From JBKECF01 sp047974375 (GTDB taxonomy: Bacteria > Bacillota > Clostridia > Lachnospirales > CAMZNU01), in assembly GCA_047974375.1 (NCBI GenBank), contig JBKECF010000103.1:1-32877 (forward strand): DNA of 32,877 nucleotides, read 5' to 3'. Positions 8,984 through 16,736 of this stretch are shown here, one piece after another (the stretch's first letter is position 1; each line of letters opens with the position of its first letter). The position numbers and the translations under genes were made by a program. The notes under the pieces were generated by a model. That model did not search any database. It had not been told where the DNA came from and saw only the letters and a program-made list of their open reading frames with translations.

Positions 8984-10266
8984 AAAAGAGAATATTATGC
9001 ATTATATTAACACCATTATTATTATTTTTTTATACCAAGCTACCTTGTAAATCTATAGAGTTTGGTGTTTATATTATAAGTGATAGGGATTCGAAATATG
9101 AAAATCAAAATGCTTTTTTAGATAGGGTTATAGATGATTTTGAAAAGAGTTACAATATAAACGTGCATTATTATAGTGGGATAAGGGAGGAAGATTACTC
9201 GGAGTGGTTATGGCAGCAAATATTAAAAGGGAAGACACCGGATGTATTTATGATTTTGGAGAATGATTTTAGCAAGCTTGTGTCTTTAGGCGTTGCCGAG
9301 AATTTGAATACATTTATCAATAATGATAACTTAAATATAGAAAAGTACTATAAGTCTGTTTATGAAAAGGGAAAGGGAAAGGATGCAAATTTATATGCGC
9401 TACCTTTTGAGGTTGAACCAAAATTAATGATTGTAAATAAGACTTTACTTAAAAATAATAACATTAACATTCCGAATCAGGATTGGACTTGGGACGAGTT
9501 TTATGAAATATCAGAACGCATAACTAAGGATGTTGACGGAGATGGAGTGCTGGATTATTTTGGAAATTTTAATTATTCATGGGAAGATGCCATGTACTCC
9601 AACAGCTATACAATTAAAAAAATGGAAGACATGTATAGCATGTTTCTCACTGATGAAGTTATATCTAGCGTTGTTTTTTATAAAAGGTTAAATAAATTAA
9701 ATGGTGGCTATAAAGTAACTCAAGACAATTTTGATTCTGGAAATGTAGCTTTTATGCCGCTTTATTTTTCTGAATATAAAACCTATAAAACATACCCATA
9801 TAAAGTGAAAAAATATGATAAATTTGAATGGGACTGTATAACTATGCCAAAGGGTTCTCAAGGTGATAATTCCTCAACAGTAAAAACCATATTAATGGGA
9901 ATTAGTAATAGCTCTAAGAATAAAATGATTGCTTATGAGTTTTTAAAATATTTAACCTTTGATGAAGATGTACAAACTGCACTATATACGGAATCTTTTG
10001 GTTCATCTGCTTTAAAGACAGTAGTGAGTTCGGATTATGCAGATCAAATTCTTGAAGGATTAAACTCCGATATTGAGCCTGTTATAAATAGTGAATTGCT
10101 AAATATAGTGATGGAAAAAAGTACTGCTGCACCTAATTTCCCTCAATACAGTGAAATTATTAGCTATGCAAATGGATACATTGTAAATATAGATGATAAT
10201 ATTCAAAGAGAGTTATATATAATGCAAGAGAGCATAAATAATATTTTAGATAATAATATTGATTAG
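8980..10266 (+). CDS. Extracellular solute-binding protein, MalE/UgpB type
   Basis: This is a 428-residue family 1 solute-binding protein. The GTG start overlaps the regulator's stop and has a GAGGGA site 4 bases upstream. The N terminus is a positively charged hydrophobic signal or anchor (about residues 1-24). The only nearby cysteine is in KLPC, a poor lipobox, so lipidation is doubtful. Family features include a WLWQQILKGKTPDVFMI block, YALPFEVEPKLMIVNKTLL and a TWDEFYEISERITKDVDGDG motif with a possible calcium loop. No MalF/MalG pair follows it. It may serve the MalG-type transporter at base 1 or act as a second sensor input. Its position inside a two-component cassette favours the latter, as inference. 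Confidence 0.8.
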   Translation: MKKRILCIILTPLLLFFYTKLPCKSIEFGVYIISDRDSKYENQNAFLDRVIDDFEKSYNINVHYYSGIREEDYSEWLWQQILKGKTPDVFMILENDFSKLVSLGVAENLNTFINNDNLNIEKYYKSVYEKGKGKDANLYALPFEVEPKLMIVNKTLLKNNNINIPNQDWTWDEFYEISERITKDVDGDGVLDYFGNFNYSWEDAMYSNSYTIKKMEDMYSMFLTDEVISSVVFYKRLNKLNGGYKVTQDNFDSGNVAFMPLYFSEYKTYKTYPYKVKKYDKFEWDCITMPKGSQGDNSSTVKTILMGISNSSKNKMIAYEFLKYLTFDEDVQTALYTESFGSSALKTVVSSDYADQILEGLNSDIEPVINSELLNIVMEKSTAAPNFPQYSEIISYANGYIVNIDDNIQRELYIMQESINNILDNNID

Positions 10267-10290
10267 TTATTTAAGTTTTATAGGGTTTTA

Positions 10291-10315
10291 TTATTTCAAT
10301 GTTTATTGGAAATAA
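10291..10315 (+). other. Small hairpin before the isomerase-like gene
   Basis: TTATTTCAAT pairs with ATTGGAAATAA with one bulged base. It ends 5 bases before the GAGGAG ribosome site of the next gene, so it may affect that gene's translation or mark an RNA-processing point. Confidence 0.35.
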
Positions 10316-10332
10316 AATGAGGAGCGATAAAA

Positions 10333-11517
10333 ATGTCGAAAATTAATGAGGTTTTTAAAAAGAATGATGAAATTTTGCAGCTTATACCTACATGGGTACC
10401 AAGGCCTTTTAATAGACCGGGAAGAAGATTGCGACTTCATCCAGATGATTATTTTGCCTTTGGAATGGAAAGAGGCGCAATTACGGAACGTTGGTTAAGT
10501 TCTATAGTTTCTTCGGAAACCAAAGGTGCGGGAAAGTATGAAGGTATGAGTTTTGTAAATATTGATGATAATATAGATAATAAAATATTGTTTAAAGATT
10601 TTGTAGATGAACTAGGGGAGAAATTAATAGGCGAAGAGCTAATGAGTAGATATGGAACTTGGCCTATGTATTCGAAATTCTATGACTATGATATGGCGCT
10701 TTTTCATCATATACATCATGGTGATGAAGCTTGTAAAGAAGTTGGTGCTAAAGCGAAGCATGAACATTACTATTTTCCTAAGCAGTATAATCAACATTTA
10801 GGCAAGATGCCAATTACTTATTTTGGGTTTGATCCTTCGGTTTCTAAAAAGGAAGTAATAAATCGATTAAAGGATTATAGTGTTAAGGATATAAGGATAA
10901 CTGAACTTTCTAGAGCCTTTAGAATGGAACTTGATACAGGGTGGTATACACCAGCAGGAGTAGTACATGCACCAGGTTCCTTATGTACATATGAACCCCA
11001 GTGGAATAGTGATGTAATGGCGGTTTGGGAAAATATAGTAAATGGTGAAGTTTTTGAATTTAGTGCTTTATCAGGGTATTTACCGACAGAAGAAAAGAAT
11101 AGTATTGAGAAAATATTTGAAGTAGCTGATTGGGAAAAGAATACATGTAGTGATTATAGAGAACGATATTTTAGGCGTCCTGTAATAGAGGTTTCAGAAA
11201 ATTCCTATGTTCAAAAGTGGATTGTTTATGGCAATGATTATGTTGGCGGTAAGGAACTTGTTATTTATCCAGGTAAAAAAGCTTTGGTTAAGGATTCTTG
11301 TGCTTATGGATGTGTTGTAATACAGGGGCATGGCAGGTTTGGTAAATGTGATTGTGAAGCTCCAACAATGATTAGATATGGTCAAGCAACTGCCGATGAA
11401 TTTTTTGTTAGTAAAAATAAATCTATAAGAGGTGTAGAAATAATAAATTTATCTAAATATGAACCTTTGGTAATATTAAAGCATTTCGGACCGGATGGAA
11501 ACATATTAAGAACTTAG
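10333..11517 (+). CDS. Double-cupin protein, sugar isomerase-like
   Basis: This 394-residue protein resembles class I mannose-6-phosphate isomerase-like cupins. A probable metal site is formed by the HHIHH cluster at residues 125-129 and the KHEHYYFP block at 143-145. Further conserved groups are TGWYTPAGVVHAPG near residue 218 and a second cupin-like half (KALVKDSCAYGCVVIQGHGRFG). It contains no transport or regulatory motif. It is followed 33 bases later by an aldolase and then a sugar kinase. Together these suggest conversion of an imported aldose to a ketose before phosphorylation and cleavage. The exact reaction is unknown; free-sugar isomerase or sugar-phosphate isomerase are both possible. 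Confidence 0.65.
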   Translation: MSKINEVFKKNDEILQLIPTWVPRPFNRPGRRLRLHPDDYFAFGMERGAITERWLSSIVSSETKGAGKYEGMSFVNIDDNIDNKILFKDFVDELGEKLIGEELMSRYGTWPMYSKFYDYDMALFHHIHHGDEACKEVGAKAKHEHYYFPKQYNQHLGKMPITYFGFDPSVSKKEVINRLKDYSVKDIRITELSRAFRMELDTGWYTPAGVVHAPGSLCTYEPQWNSDVMAVWENIVNGEVFEFSALSGYLPTEEKNSIEKIFEVADWEKNTCSDYRERYFRRPVIEVSENSYVQKWIVYGNDYVGGKELVIYPGKKALVKDSCAYGCVVIQGHGRFGKCDCEAPTMIRYGQATADEFFVSKNKSIRGVEIINLSKYEPLVILKHFGPDGNILRT

Positions 11518-11550
11518 AGTTCAAATAGATTATAGTGAAGGGAGAAATAA

Positions 11551-12426
11551 ATGTTAGTAACGTTAAGTAGAATATTGAAAGATGCAATTAAAAATAAGTA
11601 CGCTGTAGGCGCTTTTAACGTAACAAATCTTGAATCTGTTATAGCTGTTATTCGTGGGGCGGAGGCTATGAATACAGGTGTTATATTGAATTATGCAGAA
11701 GTTCACGAAATGTTTATACCAATAGAAGATATGGCGCCTATTATGTTACATTATGCTAGATCAGCTAAAGTTCCGGTATGTGTACATTTAGATCATGGTA
11801 CTAGTTTGGAAATGTGTATGAAGGCTATGAAACTAGGGTTTACTTCGGTGATGTTTGATGCGTCAAGTGCTGAATACGAGATAAATGTTAGAGAAACTAC
11901 CTTGATATGTAGGGTTGCACATAGCGTTGGAGTATCTGTTGAGGCAGAACTTGGTCATGTGCATACTTCGGATATAGGTGCATCAGAGGGGAAAAATCAG
12001 GAAGACTTAGAACTTTTAAAGAGTAATGAAGATATGTATACTGATCCTGATTTAGCAAAAGACTTTGTTGAGAGGACAGGAGTAGACGCATTAGCTATCG
12101 CTTTTGGAACGGTGCATGGTATTTATAAAGAAAAACCGATTTTAGATTTAGATAGGATTACTGACATTAAAAATAAAATAGATATACCTTTTGTAATGCA
12201 TGGTGGATCTGGTCTTAGTAAGGACGGGCTTCAAGGTGCGATAAAAAATGGAATAAGAAAAATAAACTACTATACATATATGTCGATGGCTGGTGGTGTT
12301 GCTGTAAAAGAAGTGATTAAAAAAAACCTAGAAAATGATAATATTTTCTTTCACGATATTTCCTTAATTGGAATAGATGCTATGCAACATAATGTAATAA
12401 ATGCAATGAAAATATTTCGCATGTAG
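11551..12426 (+). CDS. Class II (zinc) fructose-bisphosphate/tagatose-bisphosphate-type aldolase
   Basis: This is a 291-residue member of the GatY/KbaY/FbaA family, which cleaves a ketose bisphosphate or monophosphate into two trioses. Active-site elements are present: Asp81-His82 in VHLDHGT, EAELGHV (metal ligand Glu), AFGTVHG (His) and VMHGGSG (His and phosphate loop). The final phosphate-binding strand reads INYYTYMSMAG where many family members have INxxT near the same place. A GAAGGGAG site precedes the ATG. Its placement between an isomerase-like cupin and a PfkB kinase suggests a sugar-specific pathway rather than housekeeping glycolysis. The precise ketose is not determinable here. 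Confidence 0.9.
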   Translation: MLVTLSRILKDAIKNKYAVGAFNVTNLESVIAVIRGAEAMNTGVILNYAEVHEMFIPIEDMAPIMLHYARSAKVPVCVHLDHGTSLEMCMKAMKLGFTSVMFDASSAEYEINVRETTLICRVAHSVGVSVEAELGHVHTSDIGASEGKNQEDLELLKSNEDMYTDPDLAKDFVERTGVDALAIAFGTVHGIYKEKPILDLDRITDIKNKIDIPFVMHGGSGLSKDGLQGAIKNGIRKINYYTYMSMAGGVAVKEVIKKNLENDNIFFHDISLIGIDAMQHNVINAMKIFRM

Positions 12427-12464
12427 AAAGGGAGCTATTTTAAAGTTTAAGGGAGGTGCGAATT

Positions 12465-13466
12465 TTGAATATTAAAACTGGTATTACAATTGCTGGTTCT
12501 TTGCTGACTGATGTTTTTTATAAAATAGAAACCTACCCTATAGAGGGGAACTTAACTAATATTCAAGAAGTAGAATATAACATAGGTGGGAGTGGTAATT
12601 TAATTCTAGATCTTGCAAAGTTAGATTCAGAGCTTAAAATTAATGTTAGTAGCTTAATAGGTGATGATTCTAGTGGGGAAATGTTATATGAGAAGTTATC
12701 TGGATATGAGAATGTTTCTCTTGATGGGCTAATAAAGGATGGAAGAAGCTCTATAACATTAGTTATGAACGCACAGGATACTAAACAGAGAACTTTTTTC
12801 TTTTTGCCTTCTTCAAGTGATTTGTATTGTGAAGAATATATAAACTGGAATAAAATTAACACAAAAATATTTCATCTGGAATATTTGTTATTAATGGCAA
12901 AAATAGATGAAAAAGACAATGTGTATGGAACTCATGGTGCGAAAATTTTATATGAGGCTCAAAAAAGAGGGATGATTACTTCTATAGATGTAGTGTCCAA
13001 AGATGGTACAAGGGCAAAAGAGATTGTGTGTCATGCGTTAAAGTACACTGATATATGCTGTTTTAATGAGATTGAAGCACAAACTACTACAGGAATATTA
13101 ATGTTAGATAAATATAAAAATGTTGATAAATGGGCAAAAGATACATTAGAATGTTTGAAAACTTTAGGTGTTTCAACATGGGCTGTTATTCATATGCCGG
13201 AATGTGGATATGGGTACGATTATAATAAAAAGATTTTTTTGAAAATTCCAAGTTTTAAATTGCCAAAAGGCTTTATAAAGGGAACTAATGGAGCTGGTGA
13301 TGCATATTGTAGCGGGATTTTATATGGCGCATATAAAGATTTTGACCTAAAAAAAGCGATGGTTCTAGCCACAGCATGTGCAGCTTGTTCACTTTCATAT
13401 GAAAATGGAATAGATGGTATTAAACCTATAGAAGAAACATGGCGATTTGCGGAGTTATATTTATAG
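12465..13466 (+). CDS. PfkB-family carbohydrate kinase
   Basis: This 333-residue sugar kinase of the ribokinase/PfkB family would supply the phosphorylated substrate for the aldolase. I prefer the TTG at 12465, which has GGGAGG at an 8-base spacing; the GTG at 12456 overlaps that site. The N-terminal substrate region has GGSGNLILDLAKL, with a serine where many members have GGAxxN. The C-terminal signature is GTNGAGDAYCSGIL, containing the catalytic Asp and anion hole. It is rich in cysteine toward the C terminus (ATACAACSLSY). It is the last gene of the sugar cluster. Substrate could be a ketose or ketose phosphate. Confidence 0.88.
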   Translation: MNIKTGITIAGSLLTDVFYKIETYPIEGNLTNIQEVEYNIGGSGNLILDLAKLDSELKINVSSLIGDDSSGEMLYEKLSGYENVSLDGLIKDGRSSITLVMNAQDTKQRTFFFLPSSSDLYCEEYINWNKINTKIFHLEYLLLMAKIDEKDNVYGTHGAKILYEAQKRGMITSIDVVSKDGTRAKEIVCHALKYTDICCFNEIEAQTTTGILMLDKYKNVDKWAKDTLECLKTLGVSTWAVIHMPECGYGYDYNKKIFLKIPSFKLPKGFIKGTNGAGDAYCSGILYGAYKDFDLKKAMVLATACAACSLSYENGIDGIKPIEETWRFAELYL

Positions 13467-13538
13467 AATTAAGGATGTTTGCTAGAGTGAAAAGTTCAAA
13501 TAGTGGTTATAGATTTCATTTTACATGAAGATTAAAAA

Positions 13539-13765
13539 ATAAAAATACTAGTAAACGGACCTTTCCGTCAGTGAGGGCTTGTACCACCACTGAACGGTGA
13601 ATTTGGTCGCATACTTGGTTGCATAGTCGAGCAGAAAGCAAAGCTTTCGACCGGATTCGAGCGATAAAGCGGAGTTTTATGACCATAGCAGTTTACGTAG
13701 TAAACGATCAGATGTATGCATTGAGGTGGGGGTTTAATTCTTACCGATAAATAAAATTTTTATAG
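13539..13765 (+). other. GC-richer structured intergenic element, possible non-coding RNA
   Basis: This stretch is less AT-rich than anything around it and contains no convincing reading frame. It holds a run of hairpins: ACGGA/TCCGT at about 13553, TCAGTG/CACTGA enclosing 14 bases at about 13568, GAAAGC/GCTTTC with an AAA loop at about 13632, GTTTAC/GTAAAC with a GTA loop at about 13690, and GGTGGGG pairing with TTCTTACC at about 13724 through G-U pairs. TTTAATTCTT near 13734 is also complementary to AAGAATTAAA near 13825, which would enclose the downstream terminator. I do not recognise the family. It could be a dispersed intergenic repeat, a relic of a mobile element, or a transcribed RNA. 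Confidence 0.45.
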
Positions 13766-13766
13766 A

Positions 13767-13818
13767 CCTAAAACTTACGGGCGATATATTGTTTTACGCC
13801 ATGAATTTTAGGTTTTTT
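13767..13818 (+). terminator. Rho-independent terminator before rpmH
   Basis: CCTAAAA (13767-13773) pairs with TTTTAGG (13806-13812), with an inner GGCG/CGCC stem and a following run of six T. It ends either the sugar operon transcript or the structured element before it. Confidence 0.8.
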
Positions 13819-13868
13819 CTTTGAAGAATTAAATTGGCGCGATTTCTTCTAATAAATCCAATAAAAAC

Positions 13869-13897
13869 TTGACGTACATAAACTAATTATATATAAT
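13869..13897 (+). promoter_or_regulatory. Strong promoter of rpmH
   Basis: TTGACG at 13869-13874 and a perfect TATAAT at 13892-13897 are separated by exactly 17 bases. The predicted start near 13904 gives a 50-base leader with an AGGAGG site before the GTG of rpmH. Strength fits a ribosomal protein gene. Confidence 0.9.
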
Positions 13898-13953
13898 AAG
13901 TTGAATGTCTATTGAGGTTTCAAGTAGATAGTACGCAATAGGAGGTGTATACA

Positions 13954-14088
13954 GTGAAAAGAACTTTTCAACCAAAGAAAAGACACAGAGCAAAAGAGCA
14001 TGGCTTTAGAAAAAGAATGAAGACTGCAAGTGGAAGAAAAATATTAAAAAGAAGACGTCAAAGAGGTAGAAGACAACTAAGTGCTTAA
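13954..14088 (+). CDS. rpmH: Ribosomal protein L34
   Basis: This short gene encodes 44 residues and begins with GTG. The product is the very basic L34 protein of the large ribosomal subunit, recognisable from its start KRTFQPKKRHRAKEHGFRKR through MKTASGRKIL to the Arg-rich end RRRQRGRRQLSA. An AGGAGG site lies 7 bases upstream. It has its own strong promoter and leads the conserved rnpA-yidD-yidC-jag block. In most Firmicutes dnaA lies on the other side of rpmH; here it is replaced by the sugar cluster. Confidence 0.97.
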   Translation: MKRTFQPKKRHRAKEHGFRKRMKTASGRKILKRRRQRGRRQLSA

Positions 14089-14144
14089 TCCTATAATTTA
14101 ACCCCTTATTTTTGGTGGTTTGTCTTTGGCTAAATTTTGTTGAA

Positions 14145-14229
14145 GTGGAGGGGCAATCCCTCCGCTATATACATTTTTTTCCATAAGTTCAGGGTGTATC
14201 AAAAGTTATCTTTTGGACACTCTATTTTT
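14145..14229 (+). terminator. Two hairpins between rpmH and rnpA, possible partial terminators
   Basis: The first is an 8-bp stem (GTGGAGGG with CCCTCCGC, 14145-14165) with a T run starting about 13 bases later. The second pairs GTGT..CAAAAG with CTTTTG.ACAC (14194-14220), followed directly by TCTATTTTTA. They may reduce read-through so that L34 is made in excess over RNase P protein. A TATAAT at 14241-14246 could restart transcription for rnpA, though I see no good -35. Confidence 0.5.
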
Positions 14230-14281
14230 ATATTGGGTAGTATAATATGCTCGTAAATAGAGCAATTTAGTAAGGTGAGGT

Positions 14282-14617
14282 ATGAATAACACTGTATCGC
14301 TTAAAAAAAATTATGAATTTCAAAACGTATATAAAAGAGGAAAATCCATTGCTAATAGAGACTTAGTAATGTATGTATTCCCGAATAAAAAGAATTATAA
14401 TAGATTAGGCATATGCGTTAGCAAAAAAGTAGGTAATAGCGTTGTACGTAGCCGTGTTACTAGATTAATTAGAGAGAGTTATCGACTTAATGAAAATTCA
14501 TTTAAATGTGGATATGATATAATAGTTATAGCAAGAGTGACTATAACAGGAAAAAAATGTAAGGAAGTATCGAAGTCTTTATTACATTTAATGCATAAGC
14601 AAAAGATTATTCTTTAA
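14282..14617 (+). CDS. rnpA: Ribonuclease P protein component
   Basis: This 111-residue basic protein pairs with RNase P RNA to mature tRNA 5' ends. The family signature region reads KKVGNSVVRSRVTRLIRESYR, with Ser in place of the usual Asn in RNR. The N-terminal substrate-cleft residues YEFQNVYKRGKS are also typical. An AAGGTGAGG site precedes the ATG closely. It lies 193 bases after rpmH, a wider gap than usual, and 30 bases before yidD. Length and order match the family. Confidence 0.95.
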   Translation: MNNTVSLKKNYEFQNVYKRGKSIANRDLVMYVFPNKKNYNRLGICVSKKVGNSVVRSRVTRLIRESYRLNENSFKCGYDIIVIARVTITGKKCKEVSKSLLHLMHKQKIIL

Positions 14618-14647
14618 AAATGGTCGTATAAATTTGAAGGGGTAAAC

Positions 14648-14890
14648 ATGAAAAAAATGTTTTTATATGTATTAAAATTTTACAAAAAAATAATTTCCCC
14701 ATGTTTACCACCAGCTTGTAGGTTTTATCCTACGTGCTCGGAATATACTTATACAGCTATAGAAAAACATGGAATAATAAAAGGCATTTATTTAGGAGGA
14801 AGAAGACTAGCCAAATGTCACCCTTTTAACTCCGGTGGAGTTGATTTTGTACCAGAAAAGTTTGAGTTATTTAAGAAAAAACGTAGGTAA
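14648..14890 (+). CDS. yidD: Membrane protein insertion efficiency factor YidD
   Basis: This 80-residue protein carries the family hallmarks: an N-terminal amphipathic helix (VLKFYKKIISP), the cysteine-rich CRFYPTCSEYTYTAIEKHG block, and GGRRLAKCHPFNSGGVDFVP. YidD sits at the membrane and helps YidC-dependent insertion. A GAAGGGG site lies before the ATG. It is encoded between rnpA and yidC, the standard position. Confidence 0.96.
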   Translation: MKKMFLYVLKFYKKIISPCLPPACRFYPTCSEYTYTAIEKHGIIKGIYLGGRRLAKCHPFNSGGVDFVPEKFELFKKKRR

Positions 14891-14915
14891 TGCCTACTGC
14901 AACTAGGAGGATATT

Positions 14916-16046
14916 TTGTTCGGAAATTTATTATTAAACAACATGGGCAAAGCTTTGCTTAGCAAAAGTGAAGTTATTATGAAAGACCCAGGATTTACAA
15001 AATTTATAGTAGATATACTCGGTGTAGTATTAGATGTAATATACAATATTGTTCATACAATTGCTATACCGAACTCTTTAGGTTTTTCAATTATTTTATT
15101 TACAATATTTATAAGGGTGTTAATGGTTCCTCTGGCAGTAAAGCAGCAAAAGTCTATGGCTAAAATGCAGGAAATACAGCCTATAGTTAAAAAAATACAA
15201 GATAAATATAAAGATAATAAAGACCCAGAAGTGCAAAAGAAAATGCAAGTAGAAGTGCAAAAGGTATATTCAGAAAATAAAGTAAATCCACTAAGTGGAT
15301 GTTTACCGCTTTTTATACAAATGCCAATTTTTATTTCTTTAAGTTATATTATGAACAATGCGTATATGTTTGTAAATAAATTAGGTGATATATACTATCA
15401 GCTTTCTGACATTATAATAAATGCAACTAATAAAGCTACAGATTCAGCATTTTTAGAAGTTTTTGTGCCAATAGCTAACTCGAAGCTACGTCCGGGTGTA
15501 CGAATAGCTATAGATACCACAGATGGTATGGCAAAATTTTTAAACGTGTTTAGCAATGATGATTGGTTATCGGTAACTAGCTTATTTACTCCGGAAACTA
15601 CACAATCTATACAAACGTTATTTACACAAAGAGAAAGTATAGAGATGTTTTTTGGAATTGACTTAACAGGGGTAGCTGGTTTATCATTTCCAGGCATTTT
15701 GATACCTATTTTAGCGGGTGTATCTACATTTTTATCTTCCTATTTAGCAATGAATATGAATAAAAATACGCAACAAAATGAGCAAATGCAGCAACAACAA
15801 AAAATTATGATAATTGTTATGCCTATTATGATGGGATTTATGACTATAAATCTTTCTGCTGGTGTTGGTTTGTACTGGATAACATCAAGTATTTTCCAAG
15901 TATTCCAACAATTATTCTTAAATCATAACATTAATAAAAAATTTCACTTGAAAAATTATAGCGATGAATCTATTGCTCATAAAAAAGAAATAAAGGAACA
16001 TACTAAAGAAGCTTTAGAAAAAAAATTACACCATAAAAAGAAATAA
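14916..16046 (+). CDS. yidC: Membrane protein insertase YidC/OxaA/SpoIIIJ
   Basis: This 376-residue insertase integrates membrane proteins with or independently of Sec. The TTG start has TAGGAGG five bases upstream. The hydrophilic groove Arg is Arg67 in FTIFIRVLMVPLAVKQQKS. A charged cytoplasmic coiled-coil hairpin follows (residues about 80-125), then PLSGCLPLFIQMPIFISLSY. Later helices include GILIPILAGVSTFLSSYLAM and the final GLYWITSSIFQVFQQ. It is longer than Bacillus SpoIIIJ because of an extra external loop of about 90 residues between about 160 and 250. There is no lipobox signal. The Lys/His-rich C-terminal tail may contact ribosomes. Confidence 0.95.
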   Translation: MFGNLLLNNMGKALLSKSEVIMKDPGFTKFIVDILGVVLDVIYNIVHTIAIPNSLGFSIILFTIFIRVLMVPLAVKQQKSMAKMQEIQPIVKKIQDKYKDNKDPEVQKKMQVEVQKVYSENKVNPLSGCLPLFIQMPIFISLSYIMNNAYMFVNKLGDIYYQLSDIIINATNKATDSAFLEVFVPIANSKLRPGVRIAIDTTDGMAKFLNVFSNDDWLSVTSLFTPETTQSIQTLFTQRESIEMFFGIDLTGVAGLSFPGILIPILAGVSTFLSSYLAMNMNKNTQQNEQMQQQQKIMIIVMPIMMGFMTINLSAGVGLYWITSSIFQVFQQLFLNHNINKKFHLKNYSDESIAHKKEIKEHTKEALEKKLHHKKK

Positions 16047-16066
16047 TAATAAATGTGGAGGTATAT

Positions 16067-16684
16067 ATGGAAAAAAAAGAATTTGAATCCAAAAATGTTG
16101 ATTGTGCAGTTAATGAAGCCCTTAGTTATTTTAAAGCTAGTAGTAAAGAAGATTTAGTTATAGAAATTTTAGATGAAGGTGCAAAAGGATTATTTGGTTT
16201 TGGAAGCAGGAATGCTAAAATAACGGTATCTAAAAAGTTTGACCCAGTAGCAGAAGTTAAGGAACTTTTAGAGGAATTTTCAGAAAAAGCAAATTTAAAA
16301 TATACTATTGATATAGATTTTGATGGTAAAGATTTAAATATCTCTTTAAATGAAGGTGATGCCCATGTGTTAATAGGTAAACATGGTGTTACTATGGAGT
16401 CTTTTCAGTATTTGTTGAATTTAATGCTAAATACTGGAAAAAATCCATATGTTAATATTTTTCTAGACGTTGAAAACTACAGAGATAAAAGGAAAGAAAC
16501 CTTAGAAAAATTAGCAAATAATTTAGCGAAAAAAGTTATGAAAACTAAAAGGCCATATAGGTTAGAACCTATGAATCCTTATGAAAGAAGGGTAATACAT
16601 GTTGCTTTGCAAAATAATAGTGATATAAGAACTACAAGTGAAGGTAGAGAGCCATACAGAAGTGTGGTAATAAATTTAGCATAA
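16067..16684 (+). CDS. jag: RNA-binding protein Jag/KhpB
   Basis: This is a 205-residue Jag protein. I use the ATG at 16067, since the GTGGAGG at 16055-16061 is its ribosome site rather than coding sequence. Domains in order are Jag_N (residues about 1-50, ending GLFGFGSRNAKI), a KH domain with the GxxG loop in LIGKHGVTMESFQYL, and an R3H domain (NPYERRVIHVALQ through TTSEGREPYRSVVI). It follows yidC by 20 bases and probably is co-transcribed. Jag/KhpB binds RNA and influences cell-wall and division genes in other Firmicutes. mnmE and mnmG, the usual next genes, are absent. Confidence 0.95.
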   Translation: MEKKEFESKNVDCAVNEALSYFKASSKEDLVIEILDEGAKGLFGFGSRNAKITVSKKFDPVAEVKELLEEFSEKANLKYTIDIDFDGKDLNISLNEGDAHVLIGKHGVTMESFQYLLNLMLNTGKNPYVNIFLDVENYRDKRKETLEKLANNLAKKVMKTKRPYRLEPMNPYERRVIHVALQNNSDIRTTSEGREPYRSVVINLA

Positions 16685-16736
16685 AACAAAAGAACCATAA
16701 AAATTCCTTTAAGTGAATTTTTATGGTTCTTTTGTT
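16685..16736. terminator. Bidirectional terminator between jag and the DUF4364 gene
   Basis: A perfect 22-bp inverted repeat (16685-16706 with 16715-16736, 8-base loop) has A-rich and T-rich outer arms and works in both directions. Its right arm covers the stop and last codons of the minus-strand gene. Confidence 0.9.

Noticed and set aside
14089..14281. A small gene or riboswitch between rpmH and rnpA
   Set aside because: No frame with a start and ribosome site is convincing, and the two hairpins look like attenuator or terminator stems rather than a known aptamer.
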